Source: SZUA-584 sp964441275 (GTDB lineage Bacteria; Bacillota; Clostridia; Christensenellales; SZUA-584). From it: DNA of 64,000 nt. How positions within the stretch are numbered: the stretch's first letter is position 1; each line of letters starts with the position of its first letter. A program made the translations under genes and the position numbers. Below the pieces are notes generated by a model. That model searched no databases. It saw only the letters and a list, made by a program, of their open reading frames with translations, and had not been told where the DNA came from. Shown one piece after another: positions 8,730-16,810 of the stretch. The stretch is from contig CAYTUG010000009.1 of the NCBI GenBank assembly GCA_964441275.1, positions 1-64,000 on the forward strand. The letters run 5' to 3'.

Positions 8730-9344
8730 TTATTCCCCTGCTAAGTTTTCTTCAAACAGTATTGCAGCAATTTGCGGCTCATGCTGCTGCCATATTTGCT
8801 CAAGCATAGACTCTAACGAAACATCTATTTCTAATCCGCCGTCTATATATACAAAACCGCCCCGCATTTCCCGCTTCTGTTGCAGCAGCTTTACATTTCC
8901 TTTGCCTGTGGTTTTTTTCAGTTCACCGTTAACCCCGTTAACAAACGCGGCGTCTATTGCTTTTTCGCTGTTTGAAATTATTATTTCACCTTCGCCGTTT
9001 GCCGCGCATGCAAGCAAACGCTTTTTTAGCATCAACAAATAATCTTCTTTATTTAATGAGCTTAATTTCTCAAGAGCAAGTGACTTTGCTTGTTCCATAA
9101 CTTGCTGTTTTGCCGACAAAATCTGCTTTCTGTGCTCTAAATCAAAAATCGCTTCTATGCGCTTTTTATCTTCAATTACGGTTTGCTCAGCCGCGCGTTC
9201 AATCTCCGCCACCTGTTTCTGGATGATGCGGTTCGTTTTTTCGTTGATCTCGCGTTTTTTGCGCTCCGTTTCCTGGGCAACCTTTTCTGCGTCAAGTTTC
9301 GCGTCTGCAAGTATTTTGTCTATAAGTTTTTGTGCGCTAGCCAA
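8730..9344 (-). CDS. atpE: V/A-type ATP synthase subunit E (peripheral stalk)
   Basis: Subunit E pairs with subunit H/G to form the peripheral stator stalk. The 204-residue product has a long charged N-terminal coiled coil (about residues 1-95: AQKLIDKILADAKLDAEKVAQ). A globular C-terminal domain follows with RGGFVYIDGGLEIDVSLESML, typical of the vATP-synt_E family. The start codon is TTG at 9344, with AAGGGTG about nine bases upstream; no in-frame ATG is nearby. It lies between subunits K and C. Confidence 0.92.
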   Translation of the reverse strand: MASAQKLIDKILADAKLDAEKVAQETERKKREINEKTNRIIQKQVAEIERAAEQTVIEDKKRIEAIFDLEHRKQILSAKQQVMEQAKSLALEKLSSLNKEDYLLMLKKRLLACAANGEGEIIISNSEKAIDAAFVNGVNGELKKTTGKGNVKLLQQKREMRGGFVYIDGGLEIDVSLESMLEQIWQQHEPQIAAILFEENLAGE

Positions 9345-9360
9345 TATTAATCACACCCTT

Positions 9361-9849
9361 TTATGCTGCATGGCCCAGCAATATAACCAGCATGGATATA
9401 AGCAGAGCGAAAACCGCATAGGTTTCCACCATTATAGCCATCGTAATTGCTTTTCCCAACTCTTCTGGACGCTTGCCGAGAAGCGCTATGCCTGCAACCG
9501 CAGTTTTGCCTTGGGCAATCGCCGAAAAGAGCCCGACAATCGCCGTGGGCAGCGCTCCAAAGAAGTAAAGCCAGCCCTGGGCAGCAGATATTGTATCGCC
9601 GCCTATCACGCCGTTGCCCATAAGTATTAGAAACGCAACCAAAAGACCGTAAATACCTTGCGTGCCGGGCAGCAACTGGAGAACCAAAGACTGCCCGAAA
9701 AGATCGGGCTCTTCCGATACGAGCCCCGCAGCTGCCTGACCGGTCAGGCTTATGCCAACTGCAGAGCCGATTCCGGCTAACCCAACCGCGAGCGCGGCGC
9801 CAAAAGACGATATGATCATGCCAAAGTATTCACCAAAAAATTCAGACAT
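9361..9849 (-). CDS. atpK: V/A-type ATP synthase subunit K (proteolipid, Na+-type site)
   Basis: This is the membrane rotor-ring subunit. The 162-residue product has four transmembrane helices as two tandem hairpins, the duplicated form found in V-type rings. Residues matching the Na+-binding site of Enterococcus hirae NtpK (as I recall it: Leu61, Thr64, Gln65, Gln110, Glu139) are present here as L60, T63 and Q64 in LLPGTQG, Q113 in SAIAQGK, and E142 in MVETYA. This predicts Na+ rather than H+ coupling. A strong AGGAGG site precedes the ATG. A 57-base gap separates it from subunit I; no terminator is evident there. Confidence 0.95.
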   Translation of the reverse strand: MSEFFGEYFGMIISSFGAALAVGLAGIGSAVGISLTGQAAAGLVSEEPDLFGQSLVLQLLPGTQGIYGLLVAFLILMGNGVIGGDTISAAQGWLYFFGALPTAIVGLFSAIAQGKTAVAGIALLGKRPEELGKAITMAIMVETYAVFALLISMLVILLGHAA

Positions 9850-9906
9850 TGTAGTTCCTCCTAAAAGAGAATGGCATTTATTTTTGTTTTCCGCATGAAG
9901 GCGGAA

Positions 9907-11814
9907 TTAATTACTAATTTTGTGGTGACGGGTGCGAAACGCCAAAGGCATAAACGCATGTCCGTCTCCTTCATAAAACTTATTAAAAAACTCTATATAC
10001 TGCAGCCTTGCCGTGTGTACAAACGCTCCGAGCGTGTTTATTGCAATGTTAAACACATGGCCGAAGGTAAGAATTATTATACCCATAATATAACCTATAA
10101 AATTGCCCATAAGCAACCCGCCAATGGTGTTAAACACCATAGCGATTACAGTGGTTGCAAGCCCCATTCCAAAAATCCGGCTGTAAGAAAGTATATCCCC
10201 TATATAGCTGGTAACTCCGTACAAACTCGCAAGCCCGCCGGTTATTTTTTTAATGACGCCTTTTTTATGCCTGCCTTGTGTAAACAGAAGAATAGCCGCT
10301 CCCGCAATTGTCAAGTATGAGCCAATAGTGCCGATTACGCCGCCAAGTATGAGCATTATGCACCCGCTTATCAACAAGAACCATGAAAAACGATCAAAGA
10401 CTGCATCAAGTATCCGTCCGCGGCGGATATCCATATACATGGCTATAAAAAGCCCGGTAAATATGTGTATTACCCCAACGCCAAGGCAAACGATAAGCGT
10501 GAGCATCGCACCCTGCGCATCTTGTATAGGATTAAGAACATATGGAATGCCCTCTATGCTAAGCACGGTCCCAAAGAAAACGCCCCAAAGAGAACCGGAA
10601 ATTCCGCAAATCATAATAACGGTGGTTATTTTTCTAAACATACCCGTCGGCTTTTTAATCTTAAGCATAAGGTATGCGCCAACGGTCAGCACTATACCGT
10701 AAACCACATCCGCCATCATCATCCCGAAAATGATAAAATAAAATATAGACATAATTAAATTTGGGTCGAATCCGCGCGATGAAGGTATTGAATACATATC
10801 CGTTACCGCTTCAAAAGGGGTAACGGCCGGCGGATTGGATATCGCTGTGGGCGGTATTTCATCCTCGTAAGGGTTTCTAAAATTTATATAGGCTTCAGGC
10901 GCGGATTTTTTTAAAGATTGTTCAATTTTATCGCAATCGTTTGAAATAACCCACCCTTCAAGAGCAAACGCCGCACCCGTTTCAGCCAGCCTTTCAACGC
11001 AACGCTCCCTTGCCTGTTCAGTGAGCAAATAGTCCTCAACCAAACATAGCAGGCTTTTATGCTGCGTAAACTCTTTAGCTTCTTTTTGCATTCCGGCCAT
11101 CTTGTTGCTAATCTTGTCATGCTCTTTTTTATAGTCCGCTATGATATTTTTTGTTGTTCCAAAATAGTCCTTTGAGGGAGCATCGGTAAAGCCAAAGCTT
11201 TTCAGCTGAGCCCTTAAGAGTTCGCTGATATCGTTATGCGCAATAATGTACACCGCAAAAAGATTGCCGTCCGTTTTGGTATATTCCATGTAGGCGGTAT
11301 CAAATTCTTCGCATATTTGGTTTAAGTTTTGTTCATTCTCGAAAGGTATTGTGCCGAGAAAACTTGTTGTATATGCGCTTTCCCCTAATGTTTCAAGCGG
11401 GATATCGAAACAACCGAACGGCTCAAGCTGAGAAATTTGGTTCAAAATACGTTGCTGCCGCATTTTCAAAGCAGCAAAATCGGCGTTGTATTGTTTTATT
11501 TTATCCGCTATCTGTTGCGCTTCGTCTAACCGGGAACTTAACCCGCTAAGCTGTTTTATTGTGATGCCGGGCTTTGGGTTAAAGAAAGAACTTTTTTCGT
11601 CATCAAACCGACGTATAGTTTCAAGCGCCGTGCGCACATCGGCAAGCATAGAATCAACATGCGCATACTTTTCGGAGCTAACGCCCGCCGCGGCGCCTTC
11701 AAACTGTGTGTGAGTTACCTCAATTGCGCCTAATTCCTGTATACTTTTAAGAAGAGCGCTTTTATTATCCTGGTGGGCAAAAAGCGCAATTTTTTTCATC
11801 TCCAATATGGCCAT
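9907..11814 (-). CDS. atpI: V/A-type ATP synthase subunit I
   Basis: Subunit I (relative of eukaryotic subunit a) holds the stator half-channels for ion passage. The 635-residue product has a long soluble N-terminal half (about residues 1-340) with coiled-coil arms. A C-terminal half with about seven transmembrane helices follows, starting near FDPNLIMSIFYFIIFGMMMADVVYG. The DILSYSRIFGMGLATTVIA block contains the Arg expected to face the ring Glu. Length is typical (about 640-660). ATG 11814 is used; ATG 11799 is an alternative but has GGAG immediately against it. Confidence 0.93.
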   Translation of the reverse strand: MAILEMKKIALFAHQDNKSALLKSIQELGAIEVTHTQFEGAAAGVSSEKYAHVDSMLADVRTALETIRRFDDEKSSFFNPKPGITIKQLSGLSSRLDEAQQIADKIKQYNADFAALKMRQQRILNQISQLEPFGCFDIPLETLGESAYTTSFLGTIPFENEQNLNQICEEFDTAYMEYTKTDGNLFAVYIIAHNDISELLRAQLKSFGFTDAPSKDYFGTTKNIIADYKKEHDKISNKMAGMQKEAKEFTQHKSLLCLVEDYLLTEQARERCVERLAETGAAFALEGWVISNDCDKIEQSLKKSAPEAYINFRNPYEDEIPPTAISNPPAVTPFEAVTDMYSIPSSRGFDPNLIMSIFYFIIFGMMMADVVYGIVLTVGAYLMLKIKKPTGMFRKITTVIMICGISGSLWGVFFGTVLSIEGIPYVLNPIQDAQGAMLTLIVCLGVGVIHIFTGLFIAMYMDIRRGRILDAVFDRFSWFLLISGCIMLILGGVIGTIGSYLTIAGAAILLFTQGRHKKGVIKKITGGLASLYGVTSYIGDILSYSRIFGMGLATTVIAMVFNTIGGLLMGNFIGYIMGIIILTFGHVFNIAINTLGAFVHTARLQYIEFFNKFYEGDGHAFMPLAFRTRHHKISN

Positions 11815-11817
11815 ATA

Positions 11818-12126
11818 TTATAATAGCCCTTCTATACAAAGATTGGCCGCCGTTTCCAACTTTTTTTGGGCAACCTTTTTTAACTCGTCACATTCCGCTT
11901 GCTTCTGTAATTTTTGTTTCTCAATATTTGCATATATCGACTGTTTAGCCGATTCTAACTTCTTTTGGCTCGCAAGCTGCGCTTTTGAAACCGCGTTTTC
12001 AATCAAGCGTTCGCATTTCTCGGCAGCCTCTTTTAAATCTTGCTTTGCGGAAAGGCCGGCTTTTTGCCTTATTTCGTCTGCCTGGGCCTCGGCAGCTTTA
12101 ATTTGGTTTAATACCTGCGTTGTCAT
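11818..12126 (-). CDS. atpH: V/A-type ATP synthase subunit H/G-like stalk protein
   Basis: The 102-residue product is a continuous charged coiled coil rich in Lys, Glu, Ala and Gln (starting VLNQIKAAEAQADEIRQKAG). This is the form of the short peripheral-stalk partner of subunit E. CAGGAGAAG precedes the ATG. It lies three bases upstream of subunit I and heads the ATPase genes. Such coiled coils have little sequence signature, so the assignment depends on its place and length. Confidence 0.85.
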   Translation of the reverse strand: MTTQVLNQIKAAEAQADEIRQKAGLSAKQDLKEAAEKCERLIENAVSKAQLASQKKLESAKQSIYANIEKQKLQKQAECDELKKVAQKKLETAANLCIEGLL

Positions 12127-12137
12127 AGCTTCTCCTG

Positions 12138-12767
12138 TTATCTTGTGCCAAAAAGTCTGTCCCCCGCATCGCCAAGCCCGGGAACTATATATCCGTGTTC
12201 GTCCAAACGCTCGTCAATTGCGGCGACGTAAATGTCTACATCGTCAAAAGCCTTCCTGACACTATTAATACCCTCGGGAGCGGCAATCAAGCACATTAAC
12301 TTAATAAATTTAACGCCTTGGTTTTTTAGCAGCTGAATTGCCCCGCAAGCGCTGCCGCCGGTTGCGAGCATAAGGTCAAGAACAATTATCTCTCTTTCGG
12401 TTACATCGGACGGGAGTTTGCAGTAATATTCCACCGGCTGCAAAGTATCGGGATTGCGATAAAAGCCGATGTGACCAACCCTTGCGGCAGGCACCAACGA
12501 TAAAATACCGTTTACCATCCCCAAGCCGGCGCGCAAAATGGGCACAATGCCAATAGTTTTTCCTGAAATAACGCGCGTTTTGGCCTTAGCTACGGGGGTT
12601 TCAATCTCAACTTCTTTTAACGGCAAATCACGGGTAACCTCATATGCCATAAGCATAGCAATCTCGTCAACCAATTCCCTAAAATCTTTGGTTCCGGTTT
12701 TTTTGTCTCTGATCAACGATATTTTATGCTGTATGAGCGGGTGGTTCATTTCTACCAGTTTGCCCAT
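12138..12767 (-). CDS. upp: Uracil phosphoribosyltransferase
   Basis: Upp makes UMP from uracil and PRPP in pyrimidine salvage. The 209-residue product matches the family throughout: MNHPLIQHKISLIRDK at the start, ILRAGLGMVNG, the PRPP-binding LDLMLATGGSA, and the uracil-site loop YVAAIDERLDEHGYIVPGLGDAGDRLFGT at the C-terminus. It sits between rpiB and the ATPase genes in the same orientation, 11 bases before subunit H. In Bacillus, rpiB, glyA and upp stand directly before the F-type atp operon. Confidence 0.96.
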   Translation of the reverse strand: MGKLVEMNHPLIQHKISLIRDKKTGTKDFRELVDEIAMLMAYEVTRDLPLKEVEIETPVAKAKTRVISGKTIGIVPILRAGLGMVNGILSLVPAARVGHIGFYRNPDTLQPVEYYCKLPSDVTEREIIVLDLMLATGGSACGAIQLLKNQGVKFIKLMCLIAAPEGINSVRKAFDDVDIYVAAIDERLDEHGYIVPGLGDAGDRLFGTR

Positions 12768-12793
12768 ATATCCTCCGTTTACCGAAACGGCAA

Positions 12794-13243
12794 TTAAATA
12801 TTTGTATCTTGTAGTGCCATAATCTTTGTTATTCTTCTTTGGTGTCTGCTATCGTTTGAAAAATTTGTGGAAATAAACGCGTCTACAATTTCAAGCGCAA
12901 GCCCTGACCCAACTACCCTCTCGCCCAAAGAAATAATATTTGCATCGTTATGAGAGCGCGCCGCCTTTGCCGAGAAAACGTCGCTAAGAAGCGCGCAGCG
13001 AATACCTCTGATTTTATTGGCGGAAATAGACATGCCTATGCCTGTCCCGCATATGAGTATGCCAAAGTCAGCCTCGCCCGAAAGCACTGCTTTGCAGACG
13101 GGCAATGCATAATCCGGATAATCGGTTGAGACTTTTTCATAAGTGCCTTTATCTGTTGTATCAATGCCTTTGCTTTGCAGATGCCCGATTATTGTCGCTT
13201 TTAATAATATACCGCCGTGATCGCTTCCTATAGCAATTTTCAT
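12794..13243 (-). CDS. rpiB: Ribose-5-phosphate isomerase B
   Basis: RpiB interconverts ribose-5-phosphate and ribulose-5-phosphate. The 149-residue product shows MKIAIGSDHGGILLK at the start, YPDYALPVCKAV, the catalytic-Cys segment GILICGTGIGMSISANKIRGIRCAL and SHNDANIISLGERVVG. It is the first gene of a run that continues through upp into the ATPase. The 255-base region upstream separates it from the divergent kinase gene and must hold its promoter. Confidence 0.95.
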   Translation of the reverse strand: MKIAIGSDHGGILLKATIIGHLQSKGIDTTDKGTYEKVSTDYPDYALPVCKAVLSGEADFGILICGTGIGMSISANKIRGIRCALLSDVFSAKAARSHNDANIISLGERVVGSGLALEIVDAFISTNFSNDSRHQRRITKIMALQDTNI

Positions 13244-13417
13244 TTTTCATACCTATCCAATGCAACGTTGATATTATGTAGGATACCAAACGCGCGCCGA
13301 AAAATCAACAAGTATAAGGCAATAAAGAAACGGCAAACATATAAATCGATTGTTTTTAACGCTTATAAGCAAGCGGTTTTACTGTTAAACACATTTTGAA
13401 CGGCATTGCCCATTCTC

Positions 13418-13446
13418 TTTACATTTGTGATGCCGGTAATTATACT
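13418..13446 (+). promoter_or_regulatory. Sigma-A type promoter for the kinase gene
   Basis: TTTACA (13418-13423) and TATACT (13441-13446) are separated by exactly 17 bases, about 50 bases before the ATG of the kinase gene. The match is five of six for each hexamer. Confidence 0.65.
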
Positions 13447-13498
13447 ATAGTTATCAGCCGCTTTTAAGCTAATTTCTGCGGCGACGGGGGAAGGCTTG

Positions 13499-14317
13499 AT
13501 GTATGATATTGTAGTAAAAATAGGCTCTATGGCGCTTATCAGGCGCGATGACGGAGATTTAGATTATAATATATTTTCAAGGCTTGGCAAATCGCTAAAG
13601 CCGGGTATGCTGCTTGTAAGTTCGGGCGCTACGGAAATAGGGCGGATTGACTATATCAAGCGTCATGGTCACGAGCTTAGCGGAGCAGAAGAAGACGTTA
13701 AAACCGATTACGCGGCGCAGGGGCAGGCTATTTTAATGGAAAACTATCGTGAATTCATCAGCCCCGGTTATTCTGTGCGGCAGGTGCTTTTAGAGCACAG
13801 CCATTTTAACGACAAAGAAAAAAAAGAACATATCTACAGGTTGTTGATGCGGGCGCCCGGGCAGTTGGCGATACCGATTATCAACTATAACGACCCGGTT
13901 TCCAGCGAGGAAAACCGCAAGATGGAACTGCGGAAAATTGGCAACGGGGGACGTAAAGTTGTTGAATGCATAGACAACGATGAAACCGCAGCGGTTGTTG
14001 CAATGCTTGTCAAAGCTAAAACATTAATAATACTGACATCGGTAGATGGTATATACCAAGACCATTCTGACCCTTCAACGCTGATTGAACGGATAACGGC
14101 GCCCAATGCGCAAGAGCTTGAGAAAAAAATAAAAGAAGTCATGAATTGTTGCAAGGGCGCTTCGCGTGCGGGTGCGCAAGGTGCGGTTGCAAAGCTGTTT
14201 TACTCTCTTGGGCCTGCCAAGGCGGGCACAAGCGTATATATTTCAAGCGCAAGCAATCGTTTGGAAGATATAATATCCGGAAAAATAAAATGCACCCGTA
14301 TTTTCATAGGCGAATAA
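13499..14317 (+). CDS. Amino-acid-kinase-family protein, glutamate-5-kinase-like
   Basis: The 272-residue product has the amino acid kinase fold: VVKIGSMAL (phosphate loop), LLVSSGATEIGR, AAQGQAILM, PIINYNDPVS, CIDNDETAAVVAMLVKA and LIILTSVDGIY. These are the ordered motifs of glutamate-5-kinase ProB. However, the GGMxTK-type Lys motif is replaced by NCCKGASRAGA, there is no C-terminal PUA domain, and no proA neighbour is seen. The substrate is therefore unclear; glutamate, uridylate or another phosphoacceptor are possible. ATG 13499 is preferred over TTG 13496; GGGGGAAGG lies just upstream. A good promoter stands at 13418-13446. Confidence 0.75.
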   Translation: MYDIVVKIGSMALIRRDDGDLDYNIFSRLGKSLKPGMLLVSSGATEIGRIDYIKRHGHELSGAEEDVKTDYAAQGQAILMENYREFISPGYSVRQVLLEHSHFNDKEKKEHIYRLLMRAPGQLAIPIINYNDPVSSEENRKMELRKIGNGGRKVVECIDNDETAAVVAMLVKAKTLIILTSVDGIYQDHSDPSTLIERITAPNAQELEKKIKEVMNCCKGASRAGAQGAVAKLFYSLGPAKAGTSVYISSASNRLEDIISGKIKCTRIFIGE

Positions 14318-14428
14318 CGGTACAAAATTGCTACTGCAGGACCTGCTGCACGCGCTTGATGTTTTGTTTCGCAACGCTATGCAATATCAAGCTATTGTCA
14401 TGTCCCGGGAAATTTGAACGGAGTTTTA

Positions 14429-15505
14429 ATGCGGATAAACACACTCGTACTCAAAAACTATCGAAGCTATCAAGCGTTATCGGCAAGCTTTAGCAACGGC
14501 ACCAATATACTTTTTGGCAAAAACGCCGCGGGGAAAACAAACGCTCTTGAGGCTATTGCTTTTTTAAGCATAGGCAAACCGTTCCGCACGCAAAAAGACA
14601 TAGAATGTATCCGGGAGGGAAGCGAGTATGCTTATATAAGGGGAGAGATAGACAAATCTTTGGGATTTATCGGTATAGAAGCCATGGTCTCTGTTTTCGG
14701 CAAAAAAAGCTTAAAGGTAAACGGATTGGCGGTTAAAAAAATTGGAGAGCTTTTGGGAAACTTTATTGCTATACTCTTTTCCCCGGATGATTTGAAAATA
14801 TTAAAAGAATCTCCTATGCTGCGCAGGCGATTTATTGACATGGAAATATCAAAACTGCGGCCGGCCTATTTTTATGATTTGCAGGAATACACAAAAGCGC
14901 TTGCCCAAAAAAACGCACTGTTAAAATCAAAGATGGCGGAGAACCAGTTAAAAAAGCTTGTTTCAATTTTTAATGAGCAAATGGTAAAACACGGGGCGAG
15001 GATAATCGCGCAAAGACAAAAATTTTTGTATCGCCTTGGGGAAATAAGCAAAGACCTGCACAAAGATATTGCAAAAGGCGAAGTCTTATCAATACGGTAC
15101 AAATGCAGCGCCTCGCTTGACGACATTGAAAAAACGCTATTTGAGAAGATGGAAAAGGCCTTGCCTTCCGAAATTGAACAGGGGTTTAGCCTGCACGGGC
15201 CGCACAGGGAAGATATGATTGCAACGCTTAATGGAAACGAAATAAAAGCATATTCCTCTTCCGGTCAGATACGTACGGCTATGCTGTCTTTAAAGCTTGC
15301 GACATTTGAGATAGCGCGCAGCGATTTTAACGAAAGCCCTGTTTTGCTGTTAGACGATGTGTTTTCAGAGTTGGACGAACAGAGGCAATCGGCAATTATT
15401 GAGCGGCTAAATGGCTCGCAATGCTTTATTACCACTGCCGTGCCCCTAAAATGCAAGGGCGCATCTTTATTTAATGTAGCCAAAGGCGCAATTACACCAG
15501 CATAG
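14429..15505 (+). CDS. recF: DNA replication and repair protein RecF
   Basis: RecF helps load RecA at gaps behind stalled forks. The 358-residue product has the N-terminal LVLKNYRSY, a Walker A loop GKNAAGKTNALEAI near residue 33, the SPDDLKILKESPMLRRRFID block, and the C-terminal signature YSSSGQIRTAMLSLKLA with Walker B VLLLDDVFSELDEQRQ. Length is normal. GGAG lies seven bases before ATG 14429. RecF usually follows dnaN near the origin, but here it follows a kinase gene. Its last 14 bases overlap the end of the convergent ZIP transporter gene. Confidence 0.93.
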   Translation: MRINTLVLKNYRSYQALSASFSNGTNILFGKNAAGKTNALEAIAFLSIGKPFRTQKDIECIREGSEYAYIRGEIDKSLGFIGIEAMVSVFGKKSLKVNGLAVKKIGELLGNFIAILFSPDDLKILKESPMLRRRFIDMEISKLRPAYFYDLQEYTKALAQKNALLKSKMAENQLKKLVSIFNEQMVKHGARIIAQRQKFLYRLGEISKDLHKDIAKGEVLSIRYKCSASLDDIEKTLFEKMEKALPSEIEQGFSLHGPHREDMIATLNGNEIKAYSSSGQIRTAMLSLKLATFEIARSDFNESPVLLLDDVFSELDEQRQSAIIERLNGSQCFITTAVPLKCKGASLFNVAKGAITPA

Positions 15506-16199
15506 TTATAATAATGCCAATACAAAATCCAAAAGCGGAATATAATATGCTTTTCGGCTCTTTTTTCGCAAAGTTTTTAGCAGGTATAAGCTCTTTGAGC
15601 GATATATAAAGCATTGCGCCTGCCGAAAAAGATATGCAAGCCGATTTTATTTCCCCGGAAATTTGGCTGATAGCGGTTCCTAAGACTGAGCCGGCAGCGG
15701 TAGGAAGCCCTGTTAACGCGGTCAAAAACAACACCCGTTTTGCGGACACGCCGGAAAGACATAGCGGAAGGCATGCGGCTATTCCCTCGGGAATATTGTG
15801 TATCAGCAATAGGAGCGAAAGCGGAAACGCGTGTTGCATGCCGCTTGCAAAGGAAGCGCCAATTGCAAGCCCCTCCGGGAAGTTGTGCAACGCAATGGCA
15901 GTGATCACAAGTATTCCGGTAGAATAAAGAGACCTATCATTGGTTGATATTATGGGCGAAAGCAAAGCAAAGAACATTCCGCCCGCAATTGCGCCGCCGC
16001 CCGCAATAAAAATGCCCGCAGTATGCGCGCTTTCGGGCAGCATCTCGAAGACGACGACAGATACCATGATTCCGCCTGCGAAAGACAGGTAAGCGTGGGG
16101 GCTAAGGGAATGGGAGCTTAAAAAAATAGCCGAAGCCCCTCCCATCAAAGTGCCCGCCATTCCCACTATTGCGCCCAAAAACAGGCTTTCAAGCAACAT
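15492..16199 (-). CDS. ZIP-family metal (zinc) transporter
   Basis: The 235-residue product is an integral membrane protein of about eight helices. Helix 4 contains HNFPEGLAIG and helix 5 contains HNIPEGIA, the paired metal-site motifs of the ZIP family; the prokaryotic members include ZupT. It should import Zn2+ or related divalent ions. AAGGAG precedes the ATG. It is downstream of queT with a 121-base gap, so it may have its own promoter. Its 3' end overlaps recF by 14 bases on the opposite strand. Confidence 0.88.
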   Translation of the reverse strand: MLLESLFLGAIVGMAGTLMGGASAIFLSSHSLSPHAYLSFAGGIMVSVVVFEMLPESAHTAGIFIAGGGAIAGGMFFALLSPIISTNDRSLYSTGILVITAIALHNFPEGLAIGASFASGMQHAFPLSLLLLIHNIPEGIAACLPLCLSGVSAKRVLFLTALTGLPTAAGSVLGTAISQISGEIKSACISFSAGAMLYISLKELIPAKNFAKKEPKSILYSAFGFCIGIIITMLV

Positions 16200-16320
16200 A
16201 AATTACTCCTTGTGATTTATATATACGCTGCTGTTATGCGAATATTAATGAAAGTTCAGCAAGTTTAATTTATAACCGGACCCGATAAAGAATAAGAAAA
16301 ATATTACGTTGTTTTAAGAA

Positions 16321-16809
16321 TTAACGGCCGGTAAAAAGTTTGGATTTATGTTTATTTAGAAGAAAAAACAATGGCATGCCAAACGCATAGCAAGCGATTG
16401 TTTGCCCTATGCCTATGTACAGAATGGGCATCCAGACAGGAAATTGGGTGAAATAAAAAAAATGAAGAATAACGCCAATGGTAATTGCGTTGATTAGTAT
16501 GCTCGGCAGCGGCAGAAGCCATTTATTTTTAATAAAATAGGTTAAAGCGGCGGCGGCGAGTGTGGCTAAAGAGCCGGCAATAACGTCTATTATTCCAAGA
16601 AAGCTAAATATATTTGCTATTGCGCATCCGATAAAAAGCCCGGGCACGGCGGCGCTTGTGAAAAATGGAAGCACACACAGCGCCTCGGATATGCGAAGTT
16701 CAATCATACCGAGCTGGCCGAAGCTAAGCGGCGCTACGGCTATTGTCAGCACGAAGTACAATGCGGCTATAACGCCCGCTTCCGCCAGAAATCTCATTTG
16801 CTTTTTCAC
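16321..16809 (-). CDS. queT: QueT-family queuosine-precursor transporter (ECF S component)
   Basis: The 162-residue product has five to six transmembrane helices and the family start FLAEAGVIAALYFVLTIAVAPLSFG. This is followed by GMIELRISEALCVLPFFTSAAVPGLFIGC. QueT proteins are thought to be substrate-binding components of ECF importers for preQ1 or related queuosine precursors. It starts one base after the leuS stop, so it is co-transcribed with leuS. A QueG-like protein is encoded at 25276-26142, which supports a queuosine link. The ECF energising genes are not in the window. Confidence 0.85.
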   Translation of the reverse strand: MKKQMRFLAEAGVIAALYFVLTIAVAPLSFGQLGMIELRISEALCVLPFFTSAAVPGLFIGCAIANIFSFLGIIDVIAGSLATLAAAALTYFIKNKWLLPLPSILINAITIGVILHFFYFTQFPVWMPILYIGIGQTIACYAFGMPLFFLLNKHKSKLFTGR

Positions 16810-16810
16810 A

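Noticed and set aside
14330..14370. GCAGGACCTGC palindrome before recF
   Set aside because: The loop would be a single base, and there is no promoter or T-run, so it is probably chance.
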